Part shown: positions 13,645-25,300 of the stretch, piece after piece
Layout of the letters: every line of letters begins with the position of its first letter
Position numbering within the stretch: the stretch's first letter is position 1
From: Tetramitus jugosus
Taxonomy: Eukaryota; Heterolobosea; Eutetramitea; Acrasida; Vahlkampfiidae
Length of the DNA: 64,000 bases
Assembly (NCBI GenBank): GCA_937625935.1
Contig: OW569348.1
Span: forward strand, 124,001-188,000
Direction of reading: 5' to 3'
Position numbers and translations under genes: made by a program
Notes under the pieces: generated by a model
What the model was told of the DNA's origin: nothing
The model's database searches: none
Seen by the model: only the letters and a program-made list of their open reading frames with translations

Positions 13645-16600
13645 ATGACTACCACAACACCATCTTTTAAGCATATTGTTTGGATTGTTTGTTTGGTTGC
13701 CTTTGCTGTGCTCTTTCCCCATACTGAGAGTATTTCTTTCGGTACAGTATTCACGATTGATGACAACGTGACACATCAAGTCACTAGTATCAAGGTACGC
13801 AACTCTCTCGAAAGCTATGCAACTTTCAAAACTGACAATCCAAGTGCCACATTATTGTCCAATTCACTTGGTTCTATCACTGTCTCTTCAGCAGGAAGGA
13901 CAATTGTCGCAAAGTTTGACTCGTTGAAACAACAAGGGTATCACTGGGCCACAGGAATAGACTCTGGAGTGCTATCCTATGTTCCATATCTGTTACCGTC
14001 GTGTGACAATCAAAGTATAATTATCGTTTTCCCAAACTGTACTGGAAGTTTTCCGCAGTTTGGTGTTAGTGATGCTCAGGGTGTTTATGCAGTGATTGCA
14101 AAGTATGATTCTCAGGGTAGGAATGTCTGGTTCAAGTTCATTTCTCAATCGAGTACATACTCAGGTGATGTCATGGTGTCCAATGCACACATTTCGTGTG
14201 ATAGCGGTGTAGATTCTGTCTTCTTGGTAGGCCCACTGAATAACGCTCAGTTGGCGTTCGATTGTCCTTCGAAGAATCAACAAGCTGATGTCAGTGCCTA
14301 CGTAGCCAAATTCAATCAAACAGGCGATTGTGTTTGGGCATCTGCTTGGACAAATTCTACTGTGACAGCCGTCTCATCAGATTCTCAATACATCTTTGTG
14401 GCAGGAGCTTTCATAGGAGAGGCACACTTTAAGAACTCGTATTTCACTCAAAAAAATACGAGTTTGAATGACATTTACATGTTTAATGTGAACAAGATCA
14501 GTGGAGCATTTATTCGTGGAACTCAGATCTCTGCTTTTTATTCAGGATCTGTCCTCGAAGTAGTTTCTGCAGATGCTAATTCATTCTATATGGCTACCAA
14601 TCTACTTTGGAGAATTGGGGACTTACCAACGATTTTACTATTGAAAGGCTCCAAAACTGGTCCTTCATTAGCCTGGAGCGAATTTGTCTTGTCTCCATCA
14701 GATTACATTTCCTTTGTCGCCTCTGATATGGAGACGACAAAGGATGGATCTATTCTTTTGACGGGATGGTGCAATGGAAATGGTACAATTAATGGTACCT
14801 TTTCCACTATTTGTGGAACAGGATCTCAAACTGGTTTCGTTGCCAGGTATGACTCAGATGGAAATGGTGTGGAGATTTTAACAGTTGTAAATTACTCTGC
14901 TGCAACTGGTATTGCACTCTCTGTCGGATCTGACAACTATGTGCTGGCAATGGGGCACAGCGAAGCTCCTTCTACTATCGGAAGTGGGCAGAGAAACTTT
15001 ACTGGCACCAACAAGTTTAATTTTGTCGTCGAACTGTTGGAAGGTCCTTCCATTTATTGTTATGGAACCAACAAGTATGAACCATCTGTTTGTAGTGGAA
15101 ATGGTAATTGTGGAGCTACTGATACTTGTACTTGTAAATACGGATACATTGACGATGACTGCTCACAGTTGGCCTGTTACAATATCTCATCTGGAGATGC
15201 GAATGTATGTTCGGTACATGGTCAATGTAATGGTCCTGATTTGTGTTTGTGCGATTCTGGGTATGCTGGTCGAGAATGTGAGCTTTATCAGGATCCTTTT
15301 ACTTTTGAAGTACCTAGTAATGGCAGTGGAACTATTTCTTCTTGCATGGTGCCTTACTACTCTCCAAAGTTCATCCCAGGTATCATTGTTACAAATTTTA
15401 CTTGGTTTTTCATCCAAGACGGTGCTATTTCTGAGAAAATTACATACTTGTCCTTACCTCAAGATTATTCACCTACACACTCGAATGTTCACCATGGGAC
15501 GTACCAGGTAGTAGGCGAGTTGTATTATCAGCTCTCAGGAGTTACAGTGTATCGTAATGCTTCCGTACTTGGTCGTGCAGATTGTTCAATTTGCTTCGCT
15601 TTCAATGCTTCTAATTGTCGATATCGCTTCGCATTGAGCGACAGTACTTTGAGCAACAGCATCACTAACGGTTCTACGACGTCGATTAATCGAATGAAAA
15701 GCTATGGATTGATATTAGACAGTGAGGATCTTGCCACCAATAATGAGATTGCAGGTTTACAGTTGGATTGGGAGACCTCAATTCAATCACAAGAGACGAA
15801 CATCAGAGTAGTATCTTCAAATTCTTCATTTATCATTTCTCCCCTTGATTCCATGGGAATGAGTCCCATTGACATCAATATCACCCTACAATTGAAGATA
15901 CCCTACTTGGAGTGGCAGGTGATGTCATTCACCTTGAAGATTCTAGCGTCAAAAGACATCTCCCCCCAAGGAGTTACTCCATTGATCATTACACCACATG
16001 AGGGCTACAGTCTGAAAGATCGCTTTAACTTTCAGGCAGTAAATTGGCTCTATAGTGGATTGATATACTCATTTTCTTATCAGGATCCCTTTACTCGAGA
16101 CTATGTGAGATTTGGGGAATCAAGATCACCATTCATCAATGCTGGTCTCCCTCCTGTCTTCACCAATTCTGTTCTATCGATACGTCTTAAAGTTTTCAAT
16201 CCAGACAATGGAGACTATGGGTCAGCCGAACAACAGATTACTGTTAAGCCCTCTTTTGTTGCTGGACTCTTATCGCAGAAGTTAGATGAATCGATTGCAA
16301 CTGACGATTATACAACGACACTAGCCATAGCTAGTCATATTCGAGGGGCAACTCCGCAAGAGATTGAAGCCAATACTAGTGAGATGAAGGATATTATTCA
16401 CAGAGTTTTAGAATATACAGCCACAAGGGTTGTACTGGATTCCGTATCGATCGAACAGCAACTCATAGTTGTTGATATGGTAACGACGAATGAACTGCTC
16501 ATATCTAATCAAGATAAGGGAACTGCTCTAAATATTGCTTCAAAAATCATCGATATTGATCTTACAAACTCGTCGATCTCATACGTGTCAAGCAGCGGAT

Positions 16601-18684
16601 ATCAAAGAATTACGAATATTATTTCAAACATCGCTGTTGGTGGTTTTACGAACAAGACTGTGGCACAGCAAGCTGTACAAACAGGAGAAAACCTGGCCAA
16701 GTTGATTGCATCAAGATTGGTCGTAGGTGAGTCTCCCGCAAACTTCATCGCTTCAGATTTCAAGGTGACTGTGGTTGTTGGTAGGATGTCACGTATCGCG
16801 AATACGACCATCCAAACGAATGGAAGCACAATTGATTCATTTTATATTCCGTCTCAATTTGCAACTAATGTGAATTCAGATACTGTATCATCCTCAATCT
16901 TAGTTTTTCAAAACAATCCCTATGAGAATCAATCAAATGGTTCTTTTGCGGGAGGAGTCTCGAGTCCTGTAATAGATATTAAGTTTAACAGCTTGGATGG
17001 CTCTTTGCTTGTAGTAGCCAATTTGACTCAACCCCTACTCATCAATTTTAATAGGAGCAAAGCAAAACAACAAGGAGCTTGTCCTGAGGCTACCTTCCAA
17101 TGCCGATATTGGAGTGCGTTAGAACACAAGTGGAAAACAGATGGCTGTTACTGGATAGGAAATGAGAGCGACGAATTCATATCCTGTGCCTGCAACCATA
17201 CAACCAGTTTTTCAGCTTTTGTCCTCGAGAAGGGTGATTCTTGTGTGGTTTACGCAGGTATCAAGATGACAGATATTATCTTCAACTCCATATATCTTCT
17301 CGCATGTGTACCTATTTTGATTGGGCTATTCATAACTCACAAACAGCAACCTATGAGATCCAGATACATTGCACCCTTCCTTGGGATGATTGCCATCATT
17401 GTTGATAGTGTTGTTCAGGGCTTGATTCGTAACTCACTATCATTGGCACAAAAGAGGGATGCATCAGACGTGTTCTCATATGTCATCATGTTGACTGCCA
17501 ATCCATTGTTTGTGACAGCATTGTTTGTTTTCTTGTGGCAACAAGTAAGGTTTCTATTGCTGCAAAACATTTATTACTTGATGCCATCAGCAAACAATTC
17601 ATCCCAAAAGAACTTTATTCGTTTGAATCGAGTACTCGCATCAAAGGAATTGTTTGTGATAGTGACCGTCTTCGTTGGATCATTGGTGCTTTCTTGCTTC
17701 GCTGTATTTGTGGGCTTTGCTGCTCACTACAATAACACAGGAGCTACGGAGAAAAGGAATACTGTAGTAATTGCCCAAGCGGTCGTATTTGCTGCACTAT
17801 TGTTCATTGTGTCCATAGGAATACTCATTACACTCACTATCGATGTCGTCTTCTCAGTCAAACAAGAATCAGCTCCTAAGAGGGCATTGGACTATCATAC
17901 ACACAATCAGCAAGTTCATATCAAGAGAGCGAAAGGATTAAGCCTTATTAAGAATCATTTCCGCAGTGATCCATTACTATTCAGAACTGAAGCAGTCATG
18001 ATCTTGGTCACTGTGTTCCTACTTATTGTTCTTTATTCGATTGGAATTGCAACCATTGTTCAAAATTCCAAAGCAATGTCGCCAATTATGATTGTTCGAA
18101 CCATTTGTGAGATTCTATTCATGTTCGCGAGGATACTTGCATTTGGAGGATACATCTTGATGGTCAGTATTGGGAATGTGATAAGAGGAAGGAGGTTGAC
18201 TACAGAACACCAGCAATTATCATCTGCAACACTGACCAAAGAAACGATTCAAGATCAAATGGTGCTCGATGTTCTGAGACATTCTTCAGGTTATCACCTC
18301 GTGTTTGACTTTTGTCGAAAGGAATTCTCCCTGGAGAATCTTTTATTGTGGAGAGAGCTCGAAACAATCCGTGCCACTAATCTTCTGATGACCATTGAGG
18401 AGAGGAGAAAATCTTTGACAGATATTCAAGGTATGTACATCGATAACAACAGCGAGAGACAATTGAACATCTCCAATCAACGCAAAAAAGTGTTCCTCCA
18501 GGTTTCAAACATGTCAGAACCTTCGGCTGCCGACGCTGAAGAAGCTTTTGCCCACTTGTATGGTGCTTGCGTGATGAACATCGCGGACACCATGACTCGA
18601 CTCAGAAGTACCGAAGCGTTCCGGGTTTATGACCTAGCAAAGAACACATCGATGGAGTTGCGAAAGGGCTGCTTCGCAGGCTAA
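13645..18684 (+). CDS. Adhesion-type seven-TM receptor with C-terminal RGS domain
   Basis: Predicted plasma-membrane receptor, 1679 residues, no introns. A signal peptide covers about residues 1-30. Residues 30-465 form a large ectodomain with repeated FVAKYDSQG/VAKFNQTGD-like strands suggesting a beta-propeller (SBBP-like). Two EGF-like modules follow at about 470-550 (CSGNGNCGATDTCTCKYGY; CSVHGQCNGPDLCLCDSGY). A GAIN-like region ends in a GPS motif near 1150-1195 (YWSALEHKW, then GCYW, CACNHTTSFSAF), where autoproteolysis after NHT is possible. Seven hydrophobic segments run from about 1205 to 1515. The cytoplasmic tail from about 1530 is an RGS domain (SGYHLVFDFCRKEF, SLENLLLWRELE). RGS domains accelerate GTP hydrolysis on G-alpha, so one chain may both sense and terminate the signal. 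Ligand unknown. Many NxS/T sites support an extracellular N-terminus. Confidence 0.85.
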   Translation: MTTTTPSFKHIVWIVCLVAFAVLFPHTESISFGTVFTIDDNVTHQVTSIKVRNSLESYATFKTDNPSATLLSNSLGSITVSSAGRTIVAKFDSLKQQGYHWATGIDSGVLSYVPYLLPSCDNQSIIIVFPNCTGSFPQFGVSDAQGVYAVIAKYDSQGRNVWFKFISQSSTYSGDVMVSNAHISCDSGVDSVFLVGPLNNAQLAFDCPSKNQQADVSAYVAKFNQTGDCVWASAWTNSTVTAVSSDSQYIFVAGAFIGEAHFKNSYFTQKNTSLNDIYMFNVNKISGAFIRGTQISAFYSGSVLEVVSADANSFYMATNLLWRIGDLPTILLLKGSKTGPSLAWSEFVLSPSDYISFVASDMETTKDGSILLTGWCNGNGTINGTFSTICGTGSQTGFVARYDSDGNGVEILTVVNYSAATGIALSVGSDNYVLAMGHSEAPSTIGSGQRNFTGTNKFNFVVELLEGPSIYCYGTNKYEPSVCSGNGNCGATDTCTCKYGYIDDDCSQLACYNISSGDANVCSVHGQCNGPDLCLCDSGYAGRECELYQDPFTFEVPSNGSGTISSCMVPYYSPKFIPGIIVTNFTWFFIQDGAISEKITYLSLPQDYSPTHSNVHHGTYQVVGELYYQLSGVTVYRNASVLGRADCSICFAFNASNCRYRFALSDSTLSNSITNGSTTSINRMKSYGLILDSEDLATNNEIAGLQLDWETSIQSQETNIRVVSSNSSFIISPLDSMGMSPIDINITLQLKIPYLEWQVMSFTLKILASKDISPQGVTPLIITPHEGYSLKDRFNFQAVNWLYSGLIYSFSYQDPFTRDYVRFGESRSPFINAGLPPVFTNSVLSIRLKVFNPDNGDYGSAEQQITVKPSFVAGLLSQKLDESIATDDYTTTLAIASHIRGATPQEIEANTSEMKDIIHRVLEYTATRVVLDSVSIEQQLIVVDMVTTNELLISNQDKGTALNIASKIIDIDLTNSSISYVSSSGYQRITNIISNIAVGGFTNKTVAQQAVQTGENLAKLIASRLVVGESPANFIASDFKVTVVVGRMSRIANTTIQTNGSTIDSFYIPSQFATNVNSDTVSSSILVFQNNPYENQSNGSFAGGVSSPVIDIKFNSLDGSLLVVANLTQPLLINFNRSKAKQQGACPEATFQCRYWSALEHKWKTDGCYWIGNESDEFISCACNHTTSFSAFVLEKGDSCVVYAGIKMTDIIFNSIYLLACVPILIGLFITHKQQPMRSRYIAPFLGMIAIIVDSVVQGLIRNSLSLAQKRDASDVFSYVIMLTANPLFVTALFVFLWQQVRFLLLQNIYYLMPSANNSSQKNFIRLNRVLASKELFVIVTVFVGSLVLSCFAVFVGFAAHYNNTGATEKRNTVVIAQAVVFAALLFIVSIGILITLTIDVVFSVKQESAPKRALDYHTHNQQVHIKRAKGLSLIKNHFRSDPLLFRTEAVMILVTVFLLIVLYSIGIATIVQNSKAMSPIMIVRTICEILFMFARILAFGGYILMVSIGNVIRGRRLTTEHQQLSSATLTKETIQDQMVLDVLRHSSGYHLVFDFCRKEFSLENLLLWRELETIRATNLLMTIEERRKSLTDIQGMYIDNNSERQLNISNQRKKVFLQVSNMSEPSAADAEEAFAHLYGACVMNIADTMTRLRSTEAFRVYDLAKNTSMELRKGCFAG

Positions 18685-19367
18685 CCAGACGACTCGGATG
18701 TTCTCAATAAACCAATAATACAGCGAACATCTAAAACCCAATCCAACAACCTGAAATCCGTTCCCTTCAAAGGTGGTACTTTAAATACGTAAATTAAAAT
18801 AAATAGAGTGTAATATGAATTATTCGACAGTAGTTCAGAAATTGTAGTTTATTAATAAATTTCAAGTTTATAACGATCACATATTTTATTCGAATCTATA
18901 ATGCTCAATTAAGTATGGATGTAAATTTATTGAATTAATTATTGATCTTCACATGGTATGACTTGACAACATGTTCGTGACATACTTATTTACGAGTTTC
19001 TGCTGAATTGTGAAACGCTCTCGCCTAACAACAATATTTCAGTCTCCGAGTTTCAATCGGCTCTCTCTACATACCTCATGCTATTGCTGTTGTGAGGTTC
19101 ATGCTCAAGTGAATTGCATACGAAACCCTTTATGTCACAATGTATGTCACAATGGAGTAGGATTGGGTGAGCCACATTGACATAAAGTGTTTCATATGGG
19201 ATCTGCTCGCGTCACAAACATTACAACAGCAATAGCAAAACAGAGCGAAACTCAAAATTTCGAGTTAGGAATTTATGATATGACGGGTGAAGGATGCGTC
19301 AACTTTTGACAGGCACAAACAAACGATATTTGGCGACAAAAAAACAAACAAGAAAAAACAGAGAGGT
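18685..19367. other. AT-rich intergenic region before the DOCK gene
   Basis: About 680 bp. The first 300 bp are strongly AT-rich, consistent with 3' untranslated and terminator sequence of the receptor gene. The second half contains the long inverted repeat listed separately. The DOCK frame is open from 19287, but without an ATG before 19368. Confidence 0.55.
19048..19253. repeat. Imperfect long inverted repeat (about 206 bp span)
   Basis: The arms include an exact 14-base match (GCTATTGCTGTTGT at 19080-19093 against its reverse complement at 19223-19236). They extend outward through GAGTTTC...GCTCT and inward through GAAAC..CTTTATGTCA with mismatches, leaving a loop of a few tens of bases. 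It lies 115 bp upstream of the DOCK ATG. It could be a degenerate MITE-like element or a hairpin in the promoter or leader. Confidence 0.6.
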
Positions 19368-22300
19368 ATGGCATCATCATCATCATCCTCTGGTGGTGTA
19401 GGTTGGAATAAGCTTAATAAACAAGCAACAGTTGTTTTCTCTAGACCCAGTTATGGCAAACATCAATTGTCATTGAACGAGGGATCCAAGATTCAAATCA
19501 TTGGTGAATCATCCAATCAGAGTGGATGGTACAAGGTCAAATACAATAATAATCAAATTGGAATCTATCCTTCCAATTATGTAAAGATTGAAGACAACAA
19601 CAATAACAATAGTTCAGCACTGGTTGTTGATTCATTGGAGAGAATTGAAAAGCAAGACAAGGAAAAGTACAGGAGGGCACTGGAGAGAAGAGCACCGACT
19701 GCTCTTGAACTCATGCACTGTTCCTCTCAGAATGCACTGGCCAATGAAATTCTTCAAGTGTTGAGAGAATGGAGCATCGAATTGAACAAGTTGAAGAATG
19801 ACAAGAGCACGAGACAAGAGTTTTTAAATGTCAAGAGACAAATGGCTACACTGGTGGGTCTCCGCAAACAAATTATTCAATTGGAATTGTCCAATTATCA
19901 TCATCATCATCATCATCAGAATAACAACAACAATAACACCAATAATAACAACAACAACAACAGTCATATGAATGTCAATAGTATCAGTGGTGTCAACAAT
20001 ATTCATCATGCCAAACTAAAGGAACTATCAGACAAGGTCATCTCTGTCATAGAAGAAGGTAGTCGTCAATTGAATCTCGATCTCATTGTCAGAGTAGAAT
20101 CAGATGGCAGTAGTAGTAGTAGTACCAACAACAACAACAATTCTACTACTACTTCTACTACTACTACCAGTGCTACTGCTACAAGTGCAAATAACAACAA
20201 TACATCTGCTGCAAGCAGTGACAATAAGAAGAAGAATAGAGGACAGCGTGCTCATGAAGACAATACACCAATTGTTGACTTGTATAGACAGTATCAACAG
20301 ACTCAGAGAAGAGAAATGGAAGTGAGATTGAGAAGACAATTGGAACAGACGTTGCTTCAATACCAACAACAATCCAATAACAGTATGATTACTACTGCTG
20401 CTACTGCTACTGCTACTGCTACGAACAACAACAATCACCCATATCATAATCATAATAACAATAACAATAACAACAATAATAACAACAATCAAGTCATGAA
20501 CAACACGAGTGCATCCAGTTTAGAAGACAAGAGAACAGCACTCATTAGACGTGTCATCAAGAATTATGATCCAACAGATAGAGTCCAACGTGTCAAACAC
20601 ATGTATCAACTACCAGAGAATCACAATTCCAACAACAACAATAGTGTCGCATTCCTGTTGGATGTCAAGGCTTGTTTGTTCACCATGGGTGAACCAACTG
20701 AACTCTACTTTTCACTGTACAATGCTCAATCGAGAGAATTCATTACGGAAGAGTACATGGTCGAGTTGACGGCACTCGGTATGCCAAAGGACGAACGACT
20801 CATTCAAAACATTCGATGCATGTTCACTGACATTAGTGAATATCATTACACGAGTGATTTGCACATGATTTGTCGCATCTATCGTAAGGGTAAGATGACA
20901 TTGGATGAGAAGGCAATTGTCAGCAGCTCTGAACTCATCAAAAAGTCCAAAATGTCCTCATCTTCTTCATCATCATCATCATCTGATCCAAACAATATCG
21001 ATGTGGACGATGTAGAAGAAGAAACATTCTATAGGAGACCGTTTGCATGCGCTGTATTGCCACTCACTCCTCCCATCATTTCTCAATTCTTGATGGAGGG
21101 CAAAGAGTTTGCTCCAGGTAATCTCGCACTGTACTATGCCACCAATGAACAACAGTTTGCAAAGTTGCACGAATTGATTATTCATGACGCACAGTACAAC
21201 AATTATCACTCGAGTGGTGCTCATTCGGGTAGTGGTACTGGTGGTGATGGCATGGGTGTCGGTGGAGGCATGGGTGGTGATGACAGTGGTGGTGGTGGTG
21301 GTGCAATGGGTGGTGGTGGCACAGGTGGTGGTGGTATGATGGGTGGTGATGCGGGTGGCAATGATGGCATGGGTGGAGGTACAGGTGGTGCTGACGGAAC
21401 AGACTACAACGATTTCCATTCTCATCACTTTTCACACACCATGGGTGGTTATGAAAAGTTGCCTCATTCGAGAGCCATTGGTATCGCTGTTGGCATTACC
21501 ATGTATCACGGTAAGACAACCGCTCAGATTATTGATACGACTCCACAGCTCAAACCAGGCAAGACTGTGTGTCTCGTTCGACCACTGCACTTCCCACAAG
21601 TCATCTCACCAGACGAGAGAAGAAACACTCTGTACATTACATTGGCCAACAGTCAATTGAACGATGGAAAGAATGTCAAGGTATCATGCCGTGTCATTCT
21701 CAAGTCATCTGCTGCTGCTTCTTCAGACGCTGGTGGTCCATCAACAGTGCGCTGCATTAGAAGATATGCTGGCTTGCACAAGGAACCCACTCACTTTTAT
21801 CACAGTGCAGTGTACTACCATGTTCACAATCCGTGCTTTAATGAGACATTGTGCATCGATTTGTCTCCCAGTCAATTGGAAGACGCCGTGCTTGTCTTCC
21901 TGTTCTCCAACTGTAACAACACAAAGCAGAAATCGGATCGATTTGCAGTGGGATTCCTGGACGTTGTGGATGCCAACTCTGGTGTCATTATACCCAACGC
22001 ACGTGACACTCGAATCGAACTGTACAAGTACTCGGCCAAGGACATGGACAAGAATTTGGTGCTGTATGCCAAGGATGTGGCCGCACGTAAGAAATTGACT
22101 GCACTCTCTGCATCGAGCAACTATTTGAGCATTGGCACTCGATTGGTGTCCACTCGTTGCACACAGGACATTCACTTGAACCAATTGTTAAAGTACAGTC
22201 AACAGAAGCAACAGATTCCTCTGGAAGCTCTGTTGAATCAATTCTCCTATGTGAGTATGCAAGATGTGGTCAAGTACATTCGTGATACAGCAGATGCCCT

Positions 22301-25300
22301 GTTTGGCATCTTGATCTCGCGCAACGATGAGAAGGCTGCCGAGTTGGTGTTTGCATCACTGTTGAGAATTATTGATGCGTTGAGCAACAAGAACTTTGCC
22401 CACTTCCGTCGCAGCTTGGACGAATACGTGGACAAGTACTTCAATTTCCCACAACCACAGATACACAAGTGGTTCTTGCACTGCTTGATTCACAATTTGA
22501 CATGGGATGAGAGTGATAAGAGAAAGGCAAAGCTCGTCTCACAGACACTGAGAGCCTTCCACTACATGTTCCGTTTCATTGTCGCTTCCAGAAGCAAGTG
22601 TGAGAGACAACTGGCTGTCAACAACAACAACAATAGCAGTAGCAACAACAACAACTTTGGTGATATGATGAGTTCGAGCGAGTACATGTCTCAGACTGAA
22701 TTGGTGTTCTCCTTGTTGAACAAGGTGATTGCCATCCAGAACAACACATCGCTCATTGCTGCTCAGGATCTCATGCTCAAGTTCATTGGACCACTGTTTG
22801 AAGTCATGAGTGACATTTTCCCCAGTGGTGGCAATTATATTCTACTGGGTAGAATCACTCGTCAATTCATGCAATCCATTCCAGATACCGGCAGATCCAA
22901 CACAACAGAGGGTAAGCTCTTTATTGCCAGTTGTGTCGCCAGTGGTAACATGCTGATGAGAGGTGAACCCAGAATTGAACTCATGAGCTACTTGATTGGC
23001 ATCATCAAGCATCACATGAACCGAACGAACACGGAGAGAAGAATGAGTGTCAAAGTGTTGGCCAACATTGTGGGCACGCTGCAGAGAATTCTGATTGAAG
23101 ATTCTGACAATCCACACCAAAAGGAAAACACTTCCAATTCACTCTCTGTTCAAACCAGTGTGCTCAACATGTTTGAATTGTTGCCAGTAATCCACATGGC
23201 GCTCAGTGAACTAAAGAAGCAATCTCTGGAAGCAAAGAACAGAATTGTCATGAACAACAGTTCCAACGGATCTCAACTCAGCACTGCCAATAGCAACAAC
23301 AATACGAACAACAATGCCAATAACAATAACAAGATGGGCGCAAATAATGGCTCTGCTGCATCGCCAGTACCCGCTACTGCCATTGCCGCTGCTGCACCTC
23401 CTTCTCCTACGACACCAACTGCTGCCAACCCAGCATCCAATCGTAGTGGATCACTGAATGATGATGAATCGTTCGAATTGAATGAAGAGTTGCAAAAGAT
23501 TGAAGAATTGAGAGGAGAGTTGACATCGACCATATTGGCCATGTTCTACGTCATGGACTACAACATGCTGTCCACAGTGTTGTCATCATCCACGTCAGAC
23601 AAATCACAGTCCATTGAGCAAATGTTTGACATTTTGCAAGATGTGATCGAGTACTCACCCATTCCAGAGTATTGGATTGCGTTCAATGTGTTCTGCTACC
23701 ATACCATCTATCGTCACTTCCAACACATTGTTTCCTACATGCAGACTCACTTTTTGCCCAACAAGACATTCCAATATCCATTGTGGAACCGTGCACTGAG
23801 CCTAGCAATCAGCTTTGCACGAACAAAGTTCCTCCAAGTGCAAGGCTATTCACTGTCCAAGCAGACAAAGATTCTCGTGCATGGAGACATGAGAGCTCTC
23901 ATGGTCAAACAGTTGAGAGAACTGTGGGAGTCGTACACTGCTGAACAACAAATGAACTTTGTGCCACACTTGTTGGACCCAATGTTGCGATTGGCTGCCA
24001 CTATTCCCAAGAAGGAAATCAACGTTGATGCACTCAACATTTACTATCGCATCCTCCAGTTGGAGTACCAGTCGACCAAACAGTTGCGACAGTGTCAAGG
24101 TATCACTGGTAGCATCCTGGATGAATACATTGTCAAGGACCAAATCGATAGCACATTCAAGCACTTCTTTGAACAAGTGTTGGCAGAAAAGTTCCAATCG
24201 GATGAGTCACTCCGTGTCGAAGGAACCAAATTCCTGGACAATACGAAGATGTTGATCGATTTGATTGCTGCCGTGCAAAAGTACAATGATGATCAAGAGG
24301 ATCAGAAGACAACTAGTTTGATCAAGGTGATGCAATATGTGGCCACATCGGATCAACAAGAAATCTACTTCAAGTACGTTCATGCATTGGCTGATGTTCA
24401 CTTGCACAATGAGAATTATGTGGAAGCAGCGTTGGCACTCATGCTTCACGCGGATCATCTCTCCTTCCAATCTACCAACGTGCTACCACCGATTGGCTCA
24501 CTGTTTCCTCAGGAGAAGGAGCGTGATCGTAAGATTGGTCTCTACATGAAGGCCCTCGAGTACTTTGATAAGGGCAAGGACTGGGAGAGAGCCATCCAAT
24601 TGTCTCGCGTCTTGGCACCACTGTTCGAGAAGGAGACATTCGAGTATGACAAGTTGGCAGAGATGCTACGACTACAGGGAGAATTGTTCCTCAAGATTGC
24701 CACACAAAAGAGACTGTACGCCAGTTATTTCTATGTGGCATACTATGGAAAGTCATTCCAGGAGATGGGACTCCGAAACAAGGAATTCATCTACAAGGGA
24801 TTCGAAGCCGAACGTCTCATGGACTTTGTGGAACGTATCATGAAACGGTTCCCCAATGCTGAAATGTTGAAACCAATGGAACCAGTGTCCGAAGAGAAGA
24901 TGAACGGTGAGGGTCAGTACATTCAGATCATGACCGTCTATTCCTCGTGCTTTGCCGATATTCACAGCCGTTGTGCACCACGACCAAGAAATGAACTCGT
25001 GAGTCAGAACATTGCTGCCTATGACATTTTGAACAACAATGTGCGCGTGTTCATGTACAGTAAGACATTCTTACAAAAGAATGCCAACGAAGGCAAACCT
25101 GCCAACGACTTCCGCTGCATGCACACCAATTTCACCTTTTTGGAGATTGGAGAGGAGAATGAGAATACAAAGAACGTGTTCAATCCCAATCAATTCCCAT
25201 CCATTGTCAGACGAAAGCCAATTCTGAAGAAGACGGAAGTGTTGTTGACACCGGTGGAGAATGCAGTCAAGAACATTTTGGACAGAAATAGTGAATTGAT

